NCBI GenBank assembly: GCA_005786775.1 | Contig: SYDD01000081.1 | Span: 1 to 6,182, forward strand | Direction of reading: 5' to 3' | Length of the DNA stretch: 6,182 nucleotides | Source: Opitutaceae bacterium | GTDB lineage: Bacteria; Verrucomicrobiota; Verrucomicrobiia; Opitutales; Opitutaceae | Part shown: positions 1 to 4,719 of the stretch, one piece after another | Numbering within the stretch: position 1 is the first letter of the stretch | Layout of the letters: each line of letters starts with the position of its first letter | Made by a program: the position numbers and the translations under genes | The notes under the pieces: model-generated | Told to the model about the DNA's origin: nothing | Databases searched by the model: none | The model's input: the letters and a program-made list of their open reading frames with translations, nothing else

Positions 1-1
1 C

Positions 2-424
2 CTTATCGATCTGCCCCCCGGTACCGGTGACGCCCAGCTCTCGCTCGTGCAGACCTTGCCGCTGGACGGAGCCGTGCTGGTCACTACTCCGCAGGCGGCG
101 GCCACCAACGTGGCGCGCAAGGGCGGGCTGATGTTCCGCAAAGTCAATGTGCCGCTGCTGGGCGTGGCAGAGAACATGAGCCACTTCACCGATCCCTCCG
201 GCCAGCGCCACGCGCTCTTCGGCACAGGCGGCGGCATCGCGACGGCGGAACGACTCGAAACCACGCTGCTCGGCCAAGTGCCGCTCTTCCCGGAAATCCG
301 CGCCGCTGGCGACTCCGGGGTCCCGGTTGTGATCTCTGATCCGGCCGGCGAGGCCGCGCGCGTCTTCCAGGCGATCGGCCGCGAGCTAGTCCAAAGATTG
401 CCGGCGAAGGCGACGGTCGGCTAG
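2..424 (+). CDS. Mrp/NBP35-type P-loop ATPase, C-terminal part (5' end outside window)
   Basis: This is the C-terminal 140 codons of an Mrp/ApbC/NBP35-family ATPase. Members of this family carry or transfer iron-sulfur clusters in the cytoplasm. The visible frame opens with the family motif LIDLPPGTGD, the deviant Walker B region that follows the P-loop half of the fold. It continues through a TTPQ..A strand-helix, the ENMS signature, a FGTGGG loop and the LLGQVPL..EIR segment, and ends with the usual GDSG.PVV.SDP tail. The P-loop itself lies upstream of the window. The segment after ENMS reads HFTDPSG, where E. coli-type Mrp has a CxxC pair that binds the bridging cluster. No cysteine occurs anywhere in the visible part. 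Such Cys-less variants are known in other phyla, so this is probably a real subtype and not damage. The frame is intact up to a TAG stop. Family assignment is secure; the exact role of this variant is not. Confidence 0.93.
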   Translation, partial: LIDLPPGTGDAQLSLVQTLPLDGAVLVTTPQAAATNVARKGGLMFRKVNVPLLGVAENMSHFTDPSGQRHALFGTGGGIATAERLETTLLGQVPLFPEIRAAGDSGVPVVISDPAGEAARVFQAIGRELVQRLPAKATVG

Positions 425-452
425 GCAGTTCTCCCCGGGTACCCCGCGGGAA

Positions 453-481
453 TTGACAGGGTTGTAACCCTCGGCCTCACT
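453..481 (+). promoter_or_regulatory. Possible promoter with spacer inverted repeat, upstream of the small protein at 493
   Basis: A perfect TTGACA hexamer (453-458) lies 34 nt before the ATG at 493. It is followed directly by the inverted repeat GGGTT-GT-AACCC (459-470). At a 17-nt spacing the -10 position would be CTCACT (476-481), which is a poor match to TATAAT. A start from there would leave only a few leader bases before the ATG. The inverted repeat sits where a repressor or activator could act, but this is inference. Chance occurrence of one good hexamer is quite possible. Confidence 0.25.
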
Positions 482-492
482 CGGATCCGTCC

Positions 493-774
493 ATGTCGCA
501 GCGACCTCCCGAGTCCCAGACTTCCCGCGAGTTCGTGAAGCAGTCGAGCCTCTACCAGGAGTTCCTGGCCGAGCGGGAGGAGATCCTGAAACACAAGTGG
601 ATTGAGTCGGAGCGCCTCGGCTACGACATCGGTTTCGAACGCGCGCTGCTCGATTGGATCCGCAAGCACCGGGAGGGTTGGCGGGCGGCCCGGCGGCAGC
701 AGCACGTCGTGCCCGGCGGCTCGGCGAGCCCGTTCGCGCCCCCCGCGATCGACAAGCCCGGGGCGCAAGCCTGA
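493..774 (+). CDS. Small conserved hypothetical protein with WIESE / DIGFERALLDW motifs
   Basis: A 93-residue soluble protein with no signal peptide or membrane segment. Residues 12-70 form a charged, probably helical core, FVKQSSLYQEFL..REEILKHKW, containing HKWIESE (34-40) and DIGFERALLDW (45-55). The last 20 or so residues are Pro/Gly/Ala-rich and probably disordered. The core looks like a short conserved segment I associate with hypothetical proteins in Verrucomicrobiota and cyanobacteria, but I cannot name the family or a function. Protein-like composition, a compact amphipathic core and a terminator 11 nt after the stop all support a real gene. No clear Shine-Dalgarno sequence precedes the ATG. 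It follows the Mrp gene by 68 nt and could be read from that transcript or from the weak promoter candidate at 453-481. The overlapping reading frames on both strands are Arg/Pro/Ser-rich and look like shadows. Confidence 0.82.
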   Translation: MSQRPPESQTSREFVKQSSLYQEFLAEREEILKHKWIESERLGYDIGFERALLDWIRKHREGWRAARRQQHVVPGGSASPFAPPAIDKPGAQA

Positions 775-785
775 GCGGAAAAGCA

Positions 786-811
786 AAAAGCCGGGCCGAA
801 GCCCGGCTTTT
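786..811. terminator. Bidirectional intrinsic terminator between convergent genes
   Basis: A perfect 11-bp stem, AAAAGCCGGGC paired with GCCCGGCTTTT, closes on a CGAA tetraloop at 797-800. The GC core is flanked by A's on the left and T's on the right, so the RNA of either strand would end in a U-run. It begins 11 nt after the stop of the plus-strand gene at 493-774 and lies 39 nt beyond the stop of the minus-strand rpmG. It therefore sits exactly where two convergent transcription units need to be insulated. Confidence 0.92.
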
Positions 812-850
812 CCGTTTGCGGGTCCCGCCGACGCGGGGACCGCACGGCGG

Positions 851-1015
851 TTACTTGATCTCCTTGTGGAGGGTGTGCCGCTTGAGGTGCGGGTTGTACT
901 TCTTCTTCTCGATGCGCTCGGTGACGGTCTTCTTGTTGCGGAAGGTCAGGTAGCGGGAGGCCGGCTTGCCCTCTTTCTTCGCCTCGGTGCATTCCAACGT
1001 GACTTGTTCTTGCAT
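851..1015 (-). CDS. rpmG: 50S ribosomal protein bL33
   Basis: The minus strand encodes a 54-residue protein that starts MQEQVTLECTEAKKEG and ends KRHTLHKEIK. It matches bL33 of the large ribosomal subunit in length, in the RYLTFRNKKT strand, in the KKKYNPHLKRHT segment and in the basic C-terminus. Zinc-binding bL33 has two CxxC pairs. Here only the first cysteine (C9) of the LECTEAK strand remains, and the second pair is replaced by NPHL, so zinc is probably not bound. This resembles the C-minus bL33 form, with one cysteine left over. The gene lies 67 nt downstream of the LolA-like gene on the same strand and ends 39 nt before the bidirectional terminator. I see no Shine-Dalgarno sequence in front of the ATG. 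Reading frames over the same bases on the other strand are shadows. Confidence 0.95.
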   Translation of the reverse strand: MQEQVTLECTEAKKEGKPASRYLTFRNKKTVTERIEKKKYNPHLKRHTLHKEIK

Positions 1016-1082
1016 GGTTAAAAGGTTTGAGGGGAGAGCGAAGTCCCCGGGACCTGATGGCGCAATCCCAAACTTCCCCGTG
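1016..1082 (-). other. Short spacer between the LolA-like gene and rpmG, with a small dyad
   Basis: This 67-nt spacer separates two minus-strand genes. It contains the 11-base dyad GTCCC-C-GGGAC at 1043-1053, and GGGGA (1031-1035) can also pair with TCCCC (1044-1048). Neither is followed by a T-run in the minus-strand direction, so they do not look like a terminator. There is no recognisable -35/-10 pair. rpmG may be read through from the upstream gene or have a promoter I cannot identify. Confidence 0.3.
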
Positions 1083-1817
1083 TCAGCGCGCCTCGGTCGG
1101 CGGTCGCGGCCGACGGAAAAGGTCCGGTTCGAGGACCGGGTTCGCCTCCATCAAATCGATCACGATGGTCTGCCGGACGACCCCGTCGACCAACTGGACC
1201 ACCCGGTGAGGCAATAGCACCCCGGCCACCGGCCGCGGATCCTCGTAGCGCGTGAGGATGCGTACCTTCCGGCCGCCCGGGCCCGCCTTCTCCTCGAGGC
1301 GAAAAGCCAGCCACGCCGTTTCTGGGTCGAGCAACAGGAACACGGTCTCCACGAGACGACGCGTCGCGAGAATCCGCCGCCAGCGCCGCCCCTCGGCCTG
1401 CACCTCACCGCCGTCCTCAAGAACATACCCGCGGTCCGCCGTCGCCACGAGCGGGTTATCAAACTCCGCGTCCGCCGCGAACACGCGCGCCGCGGCCGGG
1501 GCCATCGCGCGGTAGGTCGGGGGCCACTGGCCCGTATCAAATTCCCACGGAGGCTCGTTGCCATCCGTGGCTTGCACCAGCGTTCGGCCGGCTCGCTCGG
1601 TCTCCAGCCGCACCGCCGCCGGGCGGGCCGCAAAGAACTGGAACCGCACCGTGCTACCGCCCCCCTGTACTGTACCCTCAGCCCGCAGCGACCGCAGCGC
1701 CGCGATCCGCCCGGCGCCCCCGATCGATTCCCGATGGCGCGCGACCCAAGCGTCCACCTCCCCGGCCTCAACCGAGGCCAGCAGCAGGAACGAAAGCAGG
1801 AGCGCACGACGAACCAT
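1083..1817 (-). CDS. Exported protein resembling outer-membrane lipoprotein-sorting (LolA/LolB-fold) proteins
   Basis: A 244-residue protein with a clear Sec signal peptide: MVRR n-region, hydrophobic ALLLSFLLLA, and a likely signal peptidase I cut after VEA (residue 18). It has no lipobox cysteine, so it should be a soluble periplasmic or exported protein. The mature part starts with a W.ARHRESIGGAGRIAALRSLRAEGTV segment and continues as alternating beta strands. It ends with an LPHRVVQLVDG..RQTIVIDLMEANPVLEPDLF..P pattern. That layout, a helix with GG followed by a sheet and a final 'N..L.PDLF' strand, is what LolA/LolB-fold 'lipoprotein-sorting' hypothetical proteins usually show. Specific function is unknown, and it need not be true LolA. 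A GGAGG (1834-1838) lies about 16 nt from the ATG, which is far for a ribosome site. It is transcribed divergently from the metallophosphoesterase and is upstream of rpmG on the same strand. A second minus-strand frame at 1160-1903 is rich in Arg, Ser and Cys and was rejected. Confidence 0.8.
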   Translation of the reverse strand: MVRRALLLSFLLLASVEAGEVDAWVARHRESIGGAGRIAALRSLRAEGTVQGGGSTVRFQFFAARPAAVRLETERAGRTLVQATDGNEPPWEFDTGQWPPTYRAMAPAAARVFAADAEFDNPLVATADRGYVLEDGGEVQAEGRRWRRILATRRLVETVFLLLDPETAWLAFRLEEKAGPGGRKVRILTRYEDPRPVAGVLLPHRVVQLVDGVVRQTIVIDLMEANPVLEPDLFRRPRPPTEAR

Positions 1818-1858
1818 CCCCTGAGCAGATCTTCCTCCCGCCCGGCCCGCAAGCCTCC

Positions 1859-1870
1859 GCCGGCGCCGGC
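1859..1870. repeat. 12-bp perfect palindrome in the divergent spacer
   Basis: GCCGGCGCCGGC is a perfect 12-bp palindrome. It lies in the 95-nt spacer (1818-1912) between the divergent LolA-like gene and the metallophosphoesterase gene. A weaker GGCGG (1884-1888) / CCGCC (1897-1901) inverted repeat follows. Position would suit an operator acting on both genes, but GC-only palindromes arise easily in DNA of this composition. I see no convincing -35/-10 elements in the spacer. Confidence 0.25.
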
Positions 1871-1912
1871 CTTTCCCATTGAGGGCGGACGCCCCCCCGC
1901 CACCCTGTTGGC

Positions 1913-2758
1913 ATGGCCCCGGGGCTAACTCGCATTCTCTCCGACCTTCACTACGGCGACCACACCGGTCGGCTGAGCCGCCTCGAGGAACTCAACCCGT
2001 TATTGGAGGGGGTGGATCATTTAGTGCTCAACGGCGACTCCGTCGACACCCGCCCCTCGGCGCACCCCGATCACACCGCCCGCTGCCGCGCGGAACTGCT
2101 GGCCTTCTGCGCGGATCGCGTGCCGCGCCTCAGCTTGATCACGGGTAACCACGATCCCGATCTCTCCTACTGCCACCATCTCGACCTCGCGGGCGGCGAG
2201 GTCTTTGTGGTGCACGGAGACATCCTGTACCCGAGCCTCGTACCTTGGAGCCGCGACGCCCCCGTGGTGCGCCGGCGGCTACGGGAGGAATTCCGGCGCG
2301 CCGCCCCCGGGTCCCGCGGCAGCCTCGCCGCCCGGGTGGCCGCGTTTCGCCGCGTCTCGGCCTCCCTCCCGCAGCGTCATCCTGCGGGCATCCCTGCTTG
2401 GCAGGCGCTGCTGAGCTTTCTCGCCGATACCGTCTGGCCGCCGCATCGAACCGCGCTCATCCTGCATTCGTGGCTGGTGTTGCCCGCCCGGGCCGCCCGG
2501 CTGGGCGCCCGGCACCGGCCCTCAGCGCGCTTTATCGTGACCGGCCACACTCATTACCCGGGCTGCTGGCTGCACCGCCAGGGACCGGTGGTCATCAACA
2601 CCGGGTCTTTCACCCATCCCTTCGGCGCACTGGCGGTGGAGGTACGAGAGGGTGCTCTGCGCGTGCACACCGTTGAGCGGCGAAACTCGTATTTTCATCT
2701 CGGGCGCCTGCGCGCGGAGTTTGCGCTCGCCGGCCCGGCCCGTTTGCCGGAGAGGTGA
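1913..2758 (+). CDS. Calcineurin-like metallophosphoesterase, LpxH-like
   Basis: A 281-residue cytoplasmic protein carrying all the metal-binding motifs of the calcineurin-like phosphoesterase superfamily in order: DLH (D11, H13), GDSVD (D42), GNHD (N79, H80), VVHGD (H101) and GHTH (H212, H214). INTGSF (about 229-234) follows, as is usual. The family hydrolyses phosphomonoesters or diesters using a two-metal centre. The spacing, the HGD at 101-103 and the size are similar to UDP-2,3-diacylglucosamine hydrolases (LpxH) of lipid A synthesis. However, the insert between residues 120 and 200 is Arg/Ala-rich and differs, so I do not assign LpxH. The first ATG of the frame is used; no strong ribosome site precedes it. 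The stop is only 3 nt before the next gene, so the two are probably cotranscribed. A bis(5'-nucleosyl) tetraphosphatase or other phosphodiesterase remains possible. Confidence 0.9.
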   Translation: MAPGLTRILSDLHYGDHTGRLSRLEELNPLLEGVDHLVLNGDSVDTRPSAHPDHTARCRAELLAFCADRVPRLSLITGNHDPDLSYCHHLDLAGGEVFVVHGDILYPSLVPWSRDAPVVRRRLREEFRRAAPGSRGSLAARVAAFRRVSASLPQRHPAGIPAWQALLSFLADTVWPPHRTALILHSWLVLPARAARLGARHRPSARFIVTGHTHYPGCWLHRQGPVVINTGSFTHPFGALAVEVREGALRVHTVERRNSYFHLGRLRAEFALAGPARLPER

Positions 2759-2760
2759 GG
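2749..2760 (+). promoter_or_regulatory. Shine-Dalgarno region for the 97-residue protein, inside the preceding gene's end
   Basis: GGAGAGGTGAGG overlaps the stop of the metallophosphoesterase. GGAG or the first GAGG would serve the ATG at 2762 (about 6 to 9 nt away). The second GAGG (2757-2760) is 7 nt from the in-frame ATG at 2768. This is the clearest ribosome site in the window. It leaves the two starts undecided, although MEFGWW from 2768 looks the more natural N-terminus. Confidence 0.65.
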
Positions 2761-2761
2761 G

Positions 2762-3055
2762 ATGGGAATGGAGTTCGGCTGGTGGAACCGGGATCCCGCA
2801 ACCGGCAAGTACGAGGTCAAAGCCCTCGTGCACGGGGGAAACATCGAGTGGCGCCGCCACCAGGGGCATCACACGCCTTGGGAACCCCACGAACCCAACG
2901 ATGACGATCGCGCGCGCCTCGTCGCGGAGGCGGAAAAGCGGCTGCCGCGCCGTCTGATCACCCAGCGCCAGTTCGAGGAGATCCGGCAGCTCAGCAGCCA
3001 GACTGGTCCCGGCCGGATCACTGGCCGTCGCCACCGGCCCTCGCCTGACCTCTGA
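2762..3055 (+). CDS. Conserved hypothetical protein, MEFGWW / HGGNIEW / RRLI motif type
   Basis: A 97-residue soluble protein without signal or membrane segments. The N-terminal half reads as a small beta-rich unit: FGWWNRD..TGKYEVKALVHGGNIEWRRHQGHH.PWEPH (residues 5-43), with four tryptophans and five histidines. The second half is a predicted helix, DDDRARLVAEAEKRLPRRLI followed by QRQFEEIRQL (47-77), then a basic tail. I recall similar short hypothetical proteins in Proteobacteria and other phyla but know no function. The histidine/tryptophan cluster could bind a metal or ligand; this is speculation. Start is either 2762 or 2768, both with a ribosome site nearby. It begins 3 nt after the metallophosphoesterase stop, suggesting translational coupling, and ends 68 nt before yifB with no terminator between them. 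Confidence 0.82.
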   Translation: MGMEFGWWNRDPATGKYEVKALVHGGNIEWRRHQGHHTPWEPHEPNDDDRARLVAEAEKRLPRRLITQRQFEEIRQLSSQTGPGRITGRRHRPSPDL

Positions 3056-3123
3056 GTTAACCCGCGAACCGGGGGCAAGCGACCCTTGGCGCCTGTACGC
3101 GTTCGGTCCGTGCTGGCGTCACG
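3056..3123 (+). other. Gap before yifB without recognisable signals
   Basis: Sixty-eight bases between two plus-strand genes. I see no hairpin plus T-run, no convincing promoter hexamers, no tRNA and no Shine-Dalgarno sequence before the yifB ATG. Read-through from the upstream pair is the simplest reading. Confidence 0.3.
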
Positions 3124-4659
3124 ATGCTAGCCACCCTGCTTTCCGCTGCCCTCCAGGGCATCTCGGCCGAGACCGTAACGGTTGAGGTCAACAGCAACGA
3201 AGTTGGTGATCCGAAGCTCATTTTGGTGGGCCTGCCGGACGCCGCCGTAAAGGAGTCCGATGACCGGGTACTATCCGCCCTGAGCAACAGCGGGTTCCGC
3301 ATCCCCCGGACGCGTACCACCATCAACTTGGCTCCTGGCAATCTGCGCAAGGAAGGCCCTTGTTACGACCTGCCCATCGCGCTCGGCATTCTGCTGGCGA
3401 CGCAACAGCTGCACGCCGCGGAGATCGATCCCTGGCTGATCGCGGGCGAGCTGAGCCTCTCCGGGGCCACGCGCCCCGTCCGGGGCGCGCTGGCGATGGC
3501 GCGGCTGGCCCGTCGGCTGGGCAAACGGGGACTCCTCCTCCCCGGTACCTCCGCCGAGGAAGCCGCCTTGGTGGAAGGATTGCAGGTCTACCGGCTGGAC
3601 TCGCTGGATGCCGCCGCGCGGTTCCTCGCGGGCAGCCTGCACCTCGAACCGTTGCCGCGACGGGCCACGCCCGACCCTCCGATGACCAGTCTCGGACCCG
3701 ATTTTTCTGAGGTTAAGGGTCAGCCTATCCTCCGGCGCGCCGTGGAGGTGGCGGTGGCGGGCGGACATAACCTACTCATCATGGGACCCCCGGGCTCCGG
3801 CAAATCAATGGTGGCGAAGCGCATTCCCTCGCTGATGCCCGCGCCGACCACCGAGGAGGCGCTGGAGATTTTGAGCATCCATTCCGCCGCCGGCCGCACC
3901 CTGCCATGGGAAGCCGCGGGCTCGGCCCGACCGTTCCGCTCGCCGCACCACACCGTTTCCGACGTTGCCCTGCTGGGCGGGGGCACCATCCCGGGCCCGG
4001 GCGAGATCTCCCTCGCCCATTTAGGGGTGCTTTTCTTAGACGAGCTTCCCGAGTTCAAGCGCTCCGCGCTCGAAGTGCTACGGCAGCCTCTGGAGGACGG
4101 AGAGGTCACCATCTCTCGCAGCGCGGGCAAGGTAACCCTGCCCTGTTCGTTTATGCTCGTGGCCGCGATGAACCCTTGCCCTTGCGGACATCTCGGCGAC
4201 CGGCAGCGGGAGTGTCGCTGTTCTCCCACGCAGATCCAACGATACCGTGCCCGGATCTCCGGCCCGCTACTCGACCGTATCGACCTGCACGTGGAGGCCC
4301 CGGCCCTGAGCGTCGCCGAGTTGCGCGCGGACCGGCCCGCCGAGGCTTCCGCGAAGATCCGCCGCCGAATCCAAGACGCGCGCGTCCGGCAGGGCGCCCG
4401 CCTCGCCGGCTCGGCGACCGCAGCCGTCAACGCCCGGATGAGCCACGCTCAGATCCGCCGCGACTGCGCGCTGCCCGCCGCCCTCGGGGATCTACTCCAG
4501 CAAGCGATGGAGCGCCTGGCCCTCTCTGCGCGCGCGTACGACCGGATCCTAAAGGTCGCCCGCACGATCGCCGACCTTGATGCCAGCGCGGCAATCGGGG
4601 AACACCACCTGCTGGAGGCGATCCACTACCGCAACCTCGACCGTCGACAGGCCCTTTAA
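3124..4659 (+). CDS. yifB: YifB/ComM family Mg-chelatase-like AAA+ ATPase
   Basis: A complete 511-residue protein of usual family length. Residues 1-170 form the Lon-protease-like (ChlI-type) N-terminal domain, beginning MLATLLSAALQGI as is normal for YifB and so supporting this start. The AAA+ domain runs from about 190 to 395, with S.VKGQ (195-200), Walker A GPPGSGKS (221-228), Walker B LFLDELPEF (303-311), a sensor region ending MNP (349-351) and the arginine-bearing GPLLDRID (380-387). The family's cysteine group CPCG...CRC (C352, C354, C364, C366) is intact. A Mg-chelatase C-terminal helical domain fills about 400-505. ComM, the best-studied member, is a hexameric helicase that promotes branch migration during natural transformation. 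Family members are widespread in bacteria that are not known to be competent, so a role in transformation here is not shown. No Shine-Dalgarno sequence is seen. Third codon positions are about 76 percent GC in a sampled stretch. Confidence 0.96.
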   Translation: MLATLLSAALQGISAETVTVEVNSNEVGDPKLILVGLPDAAVKESDDRVLSALSNSGFRIPRTRTTINLAPGNLRKEGPCYDLPIALGILLATQQLHAAEIDPWLIAGELSLSGATRPVRGALAMARLARRLGKRGLLLPGTSAEEAALVEGLQVYRLDSLDAAARFLAGSLHLEPLPRRATPDPPMTSLGPDFSEVKGQPILRRAVEVAVAGGHNLLIMGPPGSGKSMVAKRIPSLMPAPTTEEALEILSIHSAAGRTLPWEAAGSARPFRSPHHTVSDVALLGGGTIPGPGEISLAHLGVLFLDELPEFKRSALEVLRQPLEDGEVTISRSAGKVTLPCSFMLVAAMNPCPCGHLGDRQRECRCSPTQIQRYRARISGPLLDRIDLHVEAPALSVAELRADRPAEASAKIRRRIQDARVRQGARLAGSATAAVNARMSHAQIRRDCALPAALGDLLQQAMERLALSARAYDRILKVARTIADLDASAAIGEHHLLEAIHYRNLDRRQAL

Positions 4660-4719
4660 GACGGATCGTCAGCACCACGCGCGCTTGCGGCGCCGACGGT
4701 AGCGCGCCAGCTTGCCGCG

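Noticed and set aside
433..450. GC-rich palindromes GGGTACCC and CCCGCGGG after the Mrp stop, considered as a terminator
   Set aside because: They overlap, cannot form one stable long stem, and have no T-run after them.
421..786. Minus-strand 121-codon frame opposite the small protein at 493
   Set aside because: The sequence is Arg/Pro/Leu-rich with no recognisable motif. The plus-strand frame has a compact conserved core and a well-placed terminator.
602..1021. Plus-strand 139-codon frame running across the small gene, the terminator and rpmG
   Set aside because: It would read through a strong terminator and antisense to a clear bL33 gene. Its leucine-rich tail is simply the complement of the Lys/Glu-rich bL33 codons.
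1160..1903. A 247-codon minus-strand frame overlapping the LolA-like gene
   Set aside because: The translation is dominated by Arg, Ser, Cys and Trp without any family pattern. The frame at 1083-1817 has a signal peptide and a coherent fold pattern, so this is a GC-driven shadow.
3720..4430. Long frames on the other strand and in another plus frame within yifB (also 3271-3768 and 3906-4580)
   Set aside because: They cover conserved AAA+ motifs of yifB and translate to Arg/Pro/Ser-rich, low-quality sequence.
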